A stretch of 64,000 bases of DNA, from the NCBI RefSeq assembly GCF_030247195.1, contig NC_080672.1, positions 90,049,113-90,113,112 on the forward strand. The letters run 5' to 3'. Shown here piece by piece: positions 12,101 through 22,857 of this stretch; positions within the stretch are counted from its first letter, which is position 1; every line of letters begins with the position of its first letter. The translations under genes were made by a program, and so were the position numbers. The notes beneath the pieces were generated by a model, which did not search any database, was not told where the DNA came from, and worked only from the letters and a program-made list of their open reading frames with translations. This DNA is from Topomyia yanbarensis. Taxonomy: Eukaryota; Arthropoda; Insecta; Diptera; Culicidae.

Positions 12101-12400
12101 CGAAAAGTCATAAATAGAAGCAACGCATGTCCGTTTAAATCAGTTGTTGCTAATATCCCATATGAGCAACATCGTCTCCGGGCGATGCAATAAGCGCTAT
12201 CGATTTTCGGCAACGTTGGCATTTGCACACACTCGCACCTAAGTGACTAAACCATATACGGTTAGTTTATAAATAGAGGTGACGCGTACTCGTTTGAATC
12301 AGTTTTTGTTCTTATGTCGAACGGGTAAGATCATGGCTGCAGCGTCTGGGCGCTACAATAAGCGGTAGACGCTATGCATTTTCGGCAGCGGTGGCCGTGT
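12101..12400 (+). promoter_or_regulatory. Tandemly duplicated TATA + Inr core promoter
   Basis: Two diverged copies of a 159-bp unit lie in tandem. Copy A has ATAAATAG at 12110-12117 and TCAGT at 12140-12144. Copy B has TATAAATAG at 12268-12276 and TCAGT at 12299-12303. In both, TCAGT starts exactly 30 nt after the ATAAATAG start, the spacing of an arthropod TATA box and initiator (TCAGT). The units also share CGTTTRAATCAG, then GATGCAATAAGCG or CTACAATAAGCG, then ATTTTCGGCA. No long ORF follows. The promoter may belong to an LTR or other transposable element. Confidence 0.5.
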
Positions 12401-12720
12401 GCGGATTTTTCGGGTACCAGCACGGTGTCACAGAATGATTTGCAAAGTGGGTGGGCGGGGTGGTTTGGATTTAATTCAATACGGTGTGTGCTGCTTAAGA
12501 GTGTTGCGTTTGAAAAAAAATATATTTATTTTTATGCATGCATGTGCGTTGTAACTTGTTAATCCATGTTTACGGCGCTTTGTATCTGCGTAGGGTAAAG
12601 AGCCTATTGGTTTTCATGTTTCATATTTCGGTTATATGTTTTTTATCAGTAAGGCATCTGACAACGTGCTTCTGTAGTTATTGCACTGTTCAGCAGCGTA
12701 GTATTTTATATAGGAGAGTA

Positions 12721-12838
12721 CACTCAGGTTTTTTTACGCGGATTTTGAAATTTACGCGGTTTTCATTAACGCGTTTTTTTTAAATTTACGCGGTTTTTAT
12801 TTACACGGCCTGTATCCCCTGCGTGAACAATTTGAGTG
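12721..12838. mobile_element. Small TA-flanked MITE with CACTCAGGTTT ends
   Basis: It starts CACTCAGGTTTTTTTACGCG and ends in a degenerate inverted copy (AATTTGAGTG). TA flanks both sides (12719-12720 and 12839-12840). The inside repeats TTTACGCGG three to four times. A second member of the family is at 46663-46790. It is 118 bp long and non-coding. Confidence 0.75.
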
Positions 12839-12840
12839 TA

Positions 12841-14437
12841 ATTGCATCGGAAACAATCACATTCCCAGCAGAACTTTTTGTTTTCTAATTGCAAACACTT
12901 TTGTTTCGTACTGCACACAACGGAAAATTTTAAAACAGAACTTACCGTCCCAGCAGCAGTTGAAGCGGGTGTTCTTTTTCGATTCAAATTCAAGCCATGT
13001 CTTAAGCGTTACTGGACTTAAAATTGTTTTCCCAGTTTATCCAGTCAGAATATCTGTCCCACCCTATGTATTTAAAACACAGTTCTAATTGCGTTTTAAA
13101 GTATACAGCAAATAGAACGGTTGGGTATACTAATTTAAATTTTAAAATAAATCTGTTTTAAATTATGAAACAAACCGATGTACTGAAGATATAATTATGT
13201 CAGTCCTATTACCACATAAAACACCTATATAACATAAAACGCTGCAGAATTGGTTTAATAATACAATGTTTACACTACAGAGTTATAACACGTTTTAATA
13301 ATTAGCAACAAGAAAAATGTCACCAAGATAGCATAAAAACCCGTTTTAACTGGTAGTGCGAACGTTGCTTAACAATATAATTTATCAAATAATTTCATTT
13401 TTTTCACTACTAATCGATGAAGAAATACTTTAACTCAAGATTGTTTACTTAAGTTCATTAGTACATTATTGAAAATTTAAATGGAAAATGAAATTTCATA
13501 TTTCATGGAGAATCTGTATATTTCCGTTGGCGGGCGTGGGCTTCCTCATCACAGTTCTCAATATGGAACTTTTCTTTTGAATATATTTTGTGGACAGACC
13601 AGCCTATTTTTACTAGATGGATCAGCCAAATAATGCCAATCACCTAGTGAGATACTTGATTAATTAATAGATTACCGTTAAAAGACCTTCAATAAATTAT
13701 GTTTTTATGGGGAGGGTATATAGCAAATTGTAACATATGAAAACAGGCGAGTGAACAAGAACGTGAGTCGATATGTGTGATGGATAAAATTCATTTGCAC
13801 GCTCTTGCAAAAAGCTACATTTTTAATGTCACCGTGGTCGTGTCCTGTACACAACCCTTTAATTTTTTTAGAATTTTTTATGCCATTATATAAACCAGGT
13901 TTAGAATGTTGTATTCTCGATTAAATGACCACCCCCAGGGATGCCAACGGTATCGGTAAACTACATTTTTTTCGGTATATTTACATTTGCACAAGCCGTA
14001 CAGCGACGCATCACTACAGCTCTTGCCAGAACGGTAGCCAAACCGAGTACATTTTTCCGTACAGCAGTAGAATACAGTTTTGTTTTGCTGCTGTACTCCG
14101 ACTGCTCGGTGAGAGTGTGGCGTAGTAAAGTTTGTTCTCTCGCTTTGTACATTTTTCTCTGCATAGTCAAAGGAAGAGGTCCGCACACGAAAGCGTGGAT
14201 GCCGGTCGTGGCGTAAACGAACCGCATTCATTGTCGTCGTTTGTGATTAAAAATATTGAATAGAATGAAAATATTAAAAAATGTAAAATAAGGAAAAAGA
14301 AGCTGTACCGCTCGCGTCTGGTGGCTGTACTGGGGGCAGTATTTTTGTCATGTTGCTGCTTTGATTACAGACTGCCGCACAGCGCTGGGCGTCCTGCACT
14401 AGCGAACGACAGCAGCGTCGAGTGAGAAATAAAAACG
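12841..14437. other. No gene recognised
   Basis: AT-rich to about 13900. From 13960 to 14430 there is a more GC-rich patch with repeated GTACAG and GCTGT motifs in both orientations. Overlapping open frames on both strands of this patch (up to 117 codons) show no domain and look like chance, so I do not call a gene. Confidence 0.4.
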
Positions 14438-14490
14438 TCTTTAATCCACCTAACAGTGTGATGAGACATTTCTTATAACTCTTATCACTC
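14438..14490 (+). repeat. 5' end of a CCACCTA-type repeat (ATGAGACATTTCTTA subfamily)
   Basis: CTTTAATCCACCTAACAGTG is followed by ATGAGACATTTCTTATAA. The same module occurs at 62931-62975 (plus) and 49266-49316 (minus). The leading AATCCACCTA is shared with the larger CCACCTAG family but the next bases differ. Confidence 0.6.
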
Positions 14491-14529
14491 TCTTCGGATA
14501 TTATATCGTTTGAGAACATTTAGAGCTTG

Positions 14530-16250
14530 ATGCTTCGCGATGTTTTTGATAACACATATTACATGGGATAGTGGCAGGACTCAGAGAATCGCTCAAATCA
14601 GCATAGGACAACATCAGTGCTAGAAATCTCAAACCAAATCAATGGGAAAGCGACTTTTTCCAAAGGTGACTTCCCAGTAGTATCCTTGATTTGAATTATT
14701 ATCGCTAATCCTAATGCCAAAGAACAAATAAAAACCTCACGAAAACGAACCGTTTGGGAAAATCATCATCATTACTGGAATTTTCATTTTAACGAAACTT
14801 TTCGATAACATTCCGTCACTTGCGTTAATGCAATGGGTGCACAGTGCTCTGAAAATCTAGCGAAATCGTCTTAGGGCACCAACGGATCTGTAAAGAATAC
14901 TAAAAATTAATTTCTATTCCATAATTTTCAGTTCAGCAATTCGAGAGATCGTGTTCACCGCAAGCCATGAAAAATAAACTACGTTGTGAAGCGATGGTCA
15001 CTATTTATTAAAAAATCACGGTTAAATAAAAAATAAAACTATTAAAAAATTTCAAATAGTTTATAATTTTCACAAACTTATTAGGAAAAATTGTTTAATA
15101 AGCTTTCGTAATATTGTGTAGGAAAAAAGCTGAAAATTTCAGTATTTTCTCTATCTGCAACATATAAACCCTTAAGTATACCAATTAATTGGTATACGAA
15201 TTGGAATAGGTCCGCCAAATTTTGGAAGAAGTCTATAAAATAACCCCTTGAAAACTACCTAAAAATTGTTGTAGTTCGATGCAATAAAAAAATCTCCAAA
15301 AATGAAATGTACCTATTAATGTGAAACACAGTGAATAATACATACAATAAAGACCCATTTTTATCAGCCTTATGGCGTATTTTAGGCTGACAAAATGGGG
15401 ACATTGACTAAATCGGGCAATTTTTTTTCTTTATAATAAACTGAAGCTGTTAAAATATTCTTCTCGTCCCTTGATGTAGTCTGGTAACTACTTCTGATTA
15501 TGATGAACTTTTTATTTTCGCATATTTCGCATATCTTCATGATAAGGAAAACATGCTCAAGAAAGGAATTACTCGAATTCAGTCTTGTTCGTCTGCTAGA
15601 GCCCATCAAACATATGTTCATATTTGGCTGATAAAATCGGGGTTTCAAAGTTTTATAATAGATATTCAGCATTCGAAAAAGTTTCTTGTGAACGAATGTA
15701 GAACGACTTTGTTTCTACTTACTTGAAATCAGCGGCGTAGCCAGAAATTCGGTTTGGTGAAAATCGATCATACTGTCCAAACGGCATAATTCCGAAACCG
15801 TAATTTTTCTAGTTTTAAAATTATGCAGAATTAATTTTTCAGAAAATAGTAACAGTGTTCGTGTTTTTAGCGAATTTGTTGAGACTTTATTGTAGTCATG
15901 AATATTAACCTGAGAAAATTCACCATAAATACTTCTTGGACGATATACCGTCAAAATTATTTTATCAAATGATGCGCTGTTTAACGTTTGTAAAACTCAT
16001 CGAAGATACTAAACCTCCGAAATTGGCGGTTTCAAAATGAAGCTATCTTGACCTTAAATTACTTTTCTAAAACATTTGACCTATACATATAATTGGTCAT
16101 ACAACAAAAATCAAATGCTCATCAAAATCGATCAGGACCTGCTAGAGTCGAATGGAATTCCTAATTTTTCATAAATTTCTCTCTACATTCGGAAAGTGTT
16201 ATCCTCGTTATTAATCATATTACGTTTTCGTCTCAACTCGACGCATTCCC
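14530..16250. other. No gene recognised
   Basis: AT-rich sequence. Open frames are all under 100 codons with no recognisable motif. Confidence 0.4.
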
Positions 16251-16258
16251 AAAATAAA

Positions 16259-17045
16259 AACCTGTTTTAATCCACCTAGTGGTGCAATTGTGCTTGTCTC
16301 ATTTGTCCAGACTACGATTCCATGGCTGGTTATGTTCAATACAATGGTGGAAATGAATATTACATGTTCAGTTCGATTTGCACATATACTTACAATGGAT
16401 CGACAGCCACGATCTTGAGATACTATGTGATACTGAAGCATCGCTTGAAACCAGCGGCGGATCATGGAGAAAGATCCGGGAGGTCCAGGTCCTGCCGAAA
16501 ATTTTCAACTTGTTAAGAAATTTTAAACTAGTTTTAATTTTAAAGTAGCAACCCCTCACTGCATACTCCCTCCGGGTCGGCATGATTGACGATTTTTGGA
16601 GTGATTGCATTACCTTTCTATATGAGAAAGGCAAAAATGTACCAAAGTCCAAAGAAGTCAATTTTTGTCAAACATCTCAATGTTTCATGCATTTTAAAGT
16701 CATTTAGCATCAAAAATACAAATTTGATTTTGTAAATTTTTCATTTCAGTTTATATGGGAATTTGCTGTGTGATTGCACTCTTTAACTCGTAACTCCGGA
16801 ACCGGAAGTCCAATCAATAAAAAATTCAATAGCAGCCGATGGGACGGTTGTACCTTTCATTTGAGACTAACTTTGTGCAAATCGGTCCAGCCATCTCTGA
16901 GAAACAGAGGTCACATTTTTTTCTACATACACACATACACACATACATTTTTCGATCTCGACGAACTCAGTCGATTGGCATATGACACTCGGCCCTCCGG
17001 GTCGGGATTAGATTGACGAATTTTAGGGTGAATGAGAAAGACGAA
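16259..17045 (+). repeat. CCACCTAG-family composite repeat
   Basis: Begins CCTGTTTTAATCCACCTAG at about 16260 and shortly after has a GCTTGTCTCAT variant of GCCTTTCTCAT. A first 3' end, TACCTTTCTATATGAGAAAGGC, is at about 16610-16632. A second unit follows with the internal segment GTAACTCCGGAACCGGAAGTC (16781-16810), CATTTGAGACTAACTTTG, a CA-rich microsatellite at 16921-16948 and CTCGGCCCTCCGGGTCGG (16989-17006). It is non-coding. Confidence 0.75.
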
Positions 17046-18294
17046 AACATTTTTGGCAAATGTTGAAAGTTATGCATTTTTTTTTGGTGAGCTATTCTAT
17101 GTTTCATAGATATTAAATCAATTTTAACTTCGCTTCCTATTAAATAAAGACCCTTATTACAGTACATCTCTACAAAAACGAGCTCAATTTGGAAATAAAT
17201 CTGAGGATTATGATTGATTACAGAACTCTGGAATTTTCTATTGGAATGTTTTCAGGCAGGAATTTGATATTGATGCTATTAGACAACTGTGAAATCAGGA
17301 CCAATAGATCAGTTACATATCAGGACCCCATTCCGACAATTTATCAAAAGTCCTCATGATGTTTACAACAACAAGTTATCAATCTACGGATCAGATAATT
17401 GTTATTGTAATATTGAATTAAATCAGTCTGCATCAATAAATTTTCAACTTCAATCCAATTTTTTTTTTGGGTGTGGTGAAGGGGGTTGTATGGTGTTATA
17501 CCCCAAAACCTTCTCTTGGCTACGCCGTTGCTTGGAGTTATTTATTTCGCTTTTCATTTTCCGATATGTTTCAGATCGATCCGATGGTTATAAGTTAGAA
17601 AAATTGCAGTCAGAAGGTTCGCACAAATGAACATTTTTGTACTGATAAGTTATCAAGTTCCTTCCAGACAACTTGGAAGTGTTCGGTGATTATTTCTAGC
17701 GGTTGTAGATAGTAAAATGAAATACATAATTCGTTTTATCGAAATAATGTTTAACTTATTTCAATGGATTATTACTATATTGCACAACAAAGAGGCGACA
17801 AAGAGTAATCAACAAACAACAAGCCATGACTTTTAAAGTATTCAAAATAGATATTTAAAGTCTTTAGTAAAGTTATTCGCAAAAGTAATAGCTACAAATT
17901 TGCTGAAGACATCATTTCGATATAATCACTTCCAAGAAAATTTGTGAAAATATCTCACTCATAGGGAGATTAATCAGAAAAAGCACAATACCAAAAGAAA
18001 GAGCATATTATCTACATTAAATTCTCCAAAGATACTATTGACCTAAAATAAGCCGTTTTGGCGTTAATAATAGATTACATGTTTTTGGTCATATTTCTGG
18101 CAATGGGAAATGATAAAAATCTTTCGTCCGCATTTAATGTTAAATATCTCTTTTGATAATAGTCCGATTTCAACAATCTATAGCTTGTTCGAAAGGTATT
18201 CGTTAAATCTGTCTAAAAACATATAAATTGTTAATCTATATTGTCAATTTCGGCAAATAATTTAAAAAAACTGCAAAAAACGCCAGTTTTACAC
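17046..18294. other. No gene recognised
   Basis: AT-rich sequence. The one longer open frame (17289-17630) has no recognisable domain. Confidence 0.4.
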
Positions 18295-18590
18295 ATTCAA
18301 ACATTCATATCTTGGAAACTAAACATCAGAATCAAAAACAAATTAATAGCGCTCATACTGTTTTTTAGTTCTTTCATTTAAAATTGGTTTGGATAAGATC
18401 GGTTCAGCCATCGCTGAGAAACACGAATGAGAATTTGTCCGTTACATACACACACACACAGACACACACACACACACACACAGACATTGTCCCAAATCGT
18501 CGAGCTGAGTCGATTGGTATATAAGACTCGGCCCTCCGGGCCTCGGAAAAATTCTTGAAAGTTTGAGCGAATTCTATACATTTCTTTTAT
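18295..18590 (+). repeat. CCACCTAG-family 3' fragment with CA microsatellite
   Basis: Contains GATCGGTTCAGCCATCGCTG (18398-18417), a (CA)n stretch at 18446-18482, then GAGCTGAGTCGATTGG and CTCGGCCCTCCGGGCCTCGG (18525-18546). This is the typical order of the 3' half of the family. The terminal GAGAAAGGC is replaced by a diverged hairpin TACATTTCTTTTATAAGAAATG. Confidence 0.7.
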
Positions 18591-19097
18591 AAGAAATGTA
18601 AAATGTAGGTAGAAAAATTACAGCCGCAGAAAAGGTAGGCATTTTGCATCCATGCCCATTTGATGCACAAAAAGCAGCTTTTTTGCGGGCATTTTGCATG
18701 ACGTTGGACAGCATTTCGGGCTTAATCGAAGCAATTTCAAGCTCTGCCCATTCTTGCCACAGCATTTCCATATTCCAAGCGACGTGGCATATCCGTTGGC
18801 AACAATCTTTGAGTAAGTTGTACTTTGTATGGAAAAAGAAGGAGATCTTATTTCATAATCCTTCTTAGAGTCGTTCCAGCCACATTTGACTCCTGAGATC
18901 GGCCTCGAAACGACGTATTCGGGTCATCGGTAACACTTTTCTTACCGCTACAACAACTTCATTGGAACGTTGCGGGCGCTATCGAGTTGGGGAGTTACTA
19001 CAGACCCGTACTCACGCACAGTTTTCACTATTGAAAGATCGTTTTCAAGCTAAAGTGCTACGGTTTCAGCGCGTTCCTTTGGTGTAAGTCGACTCAT
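18574..19097 (-). pseudogene. Internally deleted DDE transposase relic
   Basis: On the minus strand an ATG at 19097 opens MSRLTPKERAETVAL, a stop, then LENDLSIVKTVREYG. This resembles the N-terminal helix-turn-helix start of insect IS630/Tc1/mariner-type transposases. The far end of the relic (minus, 18771-18600) reads EWAELEIASIKPEMLSNVMQ and NARKKAAFCASNGH, which resembles the extreme C-terminus of such transposases. Between them there are only about 300 bases with stops where roughly 300 codons would be expected, so the catalytic core has been deleted. The family assignment rests on pattern recognition of both ends in the right order and orientation. Confidence 0.5.
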
Positions 19098-20617
19098 AGC
19101 TAAAATATCACTAAATGACGTTTCAGAATTGTGTTTATCTGTTAAAATCGGCTGCAAAATGGCGGAGTTGTTCAATGTTGAACTAAAGATGTTGCATTAA
19201 AGATCCACGGCTCCGTTAAGCTATCGCTATGAGCAGTACCAAACAAATTAAATCAAAATCGAAAGTTTACCATGAAAAAAATAATAGAACAAACTTTGCA
19301 CGTGAAAAAATTTCTACCGAAACCTTCTGGTTAAATAGAAGGAGGGGACATGCGGTTCCTATAATTCCAGTGGTCGTAGAATACAAATTGCATAGCTCGA
19401 ATATTTATAGCAGTCACTTAGCAGGTACTGGCCCAATGTGTCCTAAAGCGTAGGTAGACCTTTGGTCCATGTACACCGGTACCGATGCACACACCATTGT
19501 TTTGAGACCAAAAACCAACAGATGTGCCCTTGTTCCGGAATTCGTTGCATCAAAGATACACTTATAGGCATGGAATAATGTATACATTGCCAACCATAGT
19601 CTCTAGCAAAAATTTAGCCACCTTCGCTACTACAAATCACAATTTCACGTATCCAAACACATAGCCACACTGACTCTGTTTCCCCCAACCACCCTGTTAG
19701 ACCGGGAGGGACACATAAATTTATGACACTTTATAAGGCAAACCACAAGATAAAATCGCTCCACCAGCAAACGCTAACTTAGGAAAGCCCATGTCATTGC
19801 TATCGTTTGTTCCCGCGTTCTCATCATCCTGTTCGTACGGGACTACGTATGTTACTAGCTGCCAGGAAACCAATTGCCGGTGAGACCTCGCACCACCATG
19901 AGAGCCGGATTTGCTGACGCATGCCTTGCCTTACCCGGAAACCAACGCCAGGGGATGAAATGTGTTCACATCCTAGAGCCAACAGCTAACTACATACTCA
20001 ATGAAAATTGATTCGGTTAGGCGTGAATTACGCCGTGTCTGCTCGAGGGCCAGCCACTAAACCCCCCTCAAATTCTTGATGAGGGATGATGATGGCTGGT
20101 GGCTACCACCACAGGTAGGTCGTCGTTCTCGTAACCAGTAGGTACAACACGCATCATTACTGCGGAGATTTTATGGCTCTTTGTTTTCGGAAGACTGTAA
20201 GCCTTGAGCGAGGCCATCGTGTCCTGAAGTGTCGTGCTTACATATAAATTTAATGTGATTTGTGGTCGGCCGCACGTTGATGGTTTGTGCGTTGAGCCCA
20301 AAGCTTTATAAGGCCAAAGGAATGGGTGAAAAACTGAACTGTTTACCTTTTCACCGATAGATACTAAAGGTAACGGGTGCATGTGAGGTGTTGTGTGGAG
20401 TGCGTGTCAGTCGTAGGTTAAATAGGTAGGTCAAATACCGCGTAAGACGGCTGAAGAGTTTTTGTTATTAGTATACTGGTATGTAATAAATTCGTGAGGC
20501 TAGCATGAGATTTGTTATTTCCGCAGCCACCATGCAAGGGCGATATTTTCGTTTCTGGCATTTTAAATACAACATCGAAGTTTTTAATGTATGACGAATT
20601 TCGCGTTAACTCGTATT
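19098..20617. other. No gene recognised; UTR/LTR-like composition
   Basis: A more GC-balanced stretch (about 19460-20450) with patches such as CCTTACCCGGAAACCAACG. It looks like old retrotransposon non-coding sequence, but I cannot name it. A minus-strand open frame at 20068-20382 (104 codons, His/Pro/Ser-rich end) has no recognisable domain. Confidence 0.3.
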
Positions 20618-20697
20618 CAGAGTTGGCAGCACCCTCTCAGATTTTAATGAAACTTTCTGTACATGAAGACTTTGTCATTAAAAGCCATTTTGCATAG
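20618..20697. repeat. Dispersed repeat segment shared with 7530-7640
   Basis: Same-orientation match to 7546-7625, including CTCTCAGATTTTAATGAAAC and TTTCTGTACATGA. Confidence 0.65.
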
Positions 20698-20881
20698 TCA
20701 ATTTTTTGAATAATAAAAACCCAGGCCTTCCAACTTGCTAGCTAGTTTCCGTGCAGCGCGCTAACCAACATGGTCACCGTCAATCCTGTCTCTCTCTTCC
20801 CACAGCATATCAAAATATTTAGCTACCTAGCGCGGAATTCATCCGAAAATGAGTGGCTCAACTTATGGGATTTTCCACTGA

Positions 20882-21021
20882 TGTGCACCGCGGTGTAGTG
20901 GAGTGCACTGGTTTTGCACTTTCTAGCAGAAGTGTCAATGGAACATACCCAGTTTTCTGCACATTTGCTAGGAAGTGCAAAAATGGTGCAGTTCCAGTGC
21001 ACTCTACTACACCGATGTGCA
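20882..21021. repeat. Imperfect palindrome, ~50-bp arms
   Basis: Left arm 20882-20929 (TGTGCACCGCGGTGTAGTGG..., GCACTTTCTAGCA). It pairs with 20966-21021 in reverse complement (TGCACATCGGTGTAGTAGAG..., GCACTTCCTAGC). About ten bases are extra in the right arm. The open frame that crosses it is considered chance. Confidence 0.6.
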
Positions 21022-21104
21022 GTGGACGTGCTTGCGTGTACTACAGCGATTTCATTGCTGATCTAGGCTTTTCACGGTACGGGAAGAATAGAACCACCGA
21101 ACAA

Positions 21105-21195
21105 AAAAAGATGACAATCGGGTCTCGAACCCGGACCATTTGGGTTTGTCAAGGAAAGGCTGTCACTCAGCTCACTGAACCGGCAATTGCGGGTT
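21105..21195 (-). ncRNA. tRNA-like Pol III head (SINE-type)
   Basis: On the minus strand the sequence GGTTCAGTGAGCTGAGTGAC (near 21182-21163) resembles a tRNA box A region. GGTCCGGGTTCGAGACCCG (near 21138-21119) resembles a T arm with box B (GGTTCGANNCC). The spacing of about 35-40 nt fits a tRNA. I could not fold a convincing acceptor stem, so it is better read as the tRNA-derived 5' head of a SINE than as a functional tRNA. Its 3' body and tail were not delimited. Confidence 0.45.
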
Positions 21196-22624
21196 TTAAC
21201 TAATTTGATCATGCGCATGTCAAAATGAAAATGGGTACTCACACTAGCATGGTTTTACCTGGGTCGCTCGAAGATCCAGTCCGTTGAAAATGCTGATCAG
21301 GTTTGCACAAACAATCGCCCGTTCGTTTGCCGACGGAGTCTGACCTGACGTAGGTCGCGGATACACGTTTTCCCACGTTGGTTGATTGTCGGTGTCCAGC
21401 AACTGGACGTATGCTGGCAACGATGCTGCTCCCTAGTTAGCGCGAGTTTGACGGTCGTCACTCTTCCGGATGGTTCACCGGGAATTTTGTAGCTGGATGG
21501 CGAGGTCAGAAGCGGTTGATAACGGATGATGATCGGTGTGACGGGATCCTGCAGTTTCGAACTTTAATTCGGGAATACCGACTCTCTAAACTACTGTTTC
21601 GATATGCGGGAAGCCACATAACTTGTACGAGTTACAGCTGGGTAGAGAAAACTAATTTAATGGCTAAACTGATATAGAGAATCTCACGATTTTAATCATT
21701 TACCTATTAAATCACACCGAGTCGTGAGAAAAAATTAAACCTCTCATGCCTCTTCCACGATCCAGAACAAAGCGAAAGATGAGAGATCAGATCTGTGGAG
21801 TCCTCAGTTTAAAGCATGAGTAAAATCTTCGTGACCGGAATTACGCAATCGTTCACGAAATTACGCAAGTTCCCCCCCCCCCCCCCCCCCCTAACCTCAG
21901 ACCTCGATCTCCTACCACCAAACCCCGGGTCTTGCCGAATGGCTTTCAAAACCCAGAGACAAATAGTTTCCCCTCCACTATAGGTTATTCTTTGGTTAAA
22001 GGTCGCAGAAAGGGTTATCTCAAAAATGGGTGCTCACTGCTCAACCACTCATCTGACAGTTCATTCGAAGGAACTCCAACCACCACTCACTCTCATTCGC
22101 ATTTTGGGAGAAATTACAGAAACATTTGTCCATGCTGAGCGGACAAGAAATTCGAGGGGCCGTTCAATATTTACATTGATATCGTAGTACTACAGCATGT
22201 TTCTTATTCGGAATGTGCACGAAATGATGTAATGCATTATTTGCATTGGGAAAATGTTTTGGGTCTAACAAGCTTGCGAAGGTGGTTTGTATTCTCCTTC
22301 TGCTCGGATCAAAGGCAAAACATCACTTCTTCTACTAGTCGATTCGATTATATGAGTAAGAACCCTTATTAATGAACCTAGCCTGTGGAGTTTCAGAATA
22401 TTACTGTTGCGGTAGATTTTAAGTATTGTAGCATTCGCCCCAGACCCGTTTTAAGACCACTCGGGGCCTATAATCGAAAAGGTGTGAACTGATAACGAGT
22501 GTTCAATAAAAAATGTGAATGATTGCAATATCTTTCTAAAATTAAAGTAAAGAGCTTATTTTTTTTCTCCAAGAGAATTGCTCTCTGGACTCCCTAGAAA
22601 TGGGTGACATATTTCTTTTCGCTC
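21196..22624. other. No gene recognised; contains a poly-C run
   Basis: Mixed composition. A run of 20 C lies at 21872-21891. No supported gene. Confidence 0.4.
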
Positions 22625-22857
22625 GGGTACTGTCGGTTCAATCGAAGCTGGCGTCGAAACTGCAAGTACTCGTCGGTCGCATGGTCGGTCGTGGGCAAAA
22701 GTTTACGGTAACGTGTCCGTGAGTACAGTTTACCGGAACCTGGCATCCCTAAGGGTGGAGCGGAAGGCCGGTAGCGGCCGTCCGGCGAAGATAATGACGA
22801 AGAAGAAGAAGAAGAAAGCGTTGAAAAAGCTGTTCGACAACAATGACGGACGTTTAT
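22625..22857 (+). pseudogene. Tc1/mariner-type transposase N-terminal (HTH) fragment
   Basis: The plus strand reads AKVYGNVSVSTVYRNL followed by RKAGSGRPAKIMTKKKK and then ALKKLFDNNDGR in one frame. This fits the paired helix-turn-helix DNA-binding region of a Tc1/mariner-type transposase, with the GSGRPAK linker (GRPR/AT-hook-like) between the two HTH units. There is no start codon in frame and the frame ends at a stop (TAG) about where the tandem array begins (about 22850). The catalytic DDE/D domain is absent. It is a truncated relic. Confidence 0.65.

Noticed and set aside
13878..14231. Overlapping ~90-117-codon frames on both strands
   Set aside because: Four frames open at once in a GC-richer patch, none with a recognisable motif; composition effect.
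20853..21203. 116-codon plus frame with several Cys
   Set aside because: It runs through an imperfect palindrome and the antisense of the tRNA-like sequence; no family resemblance.
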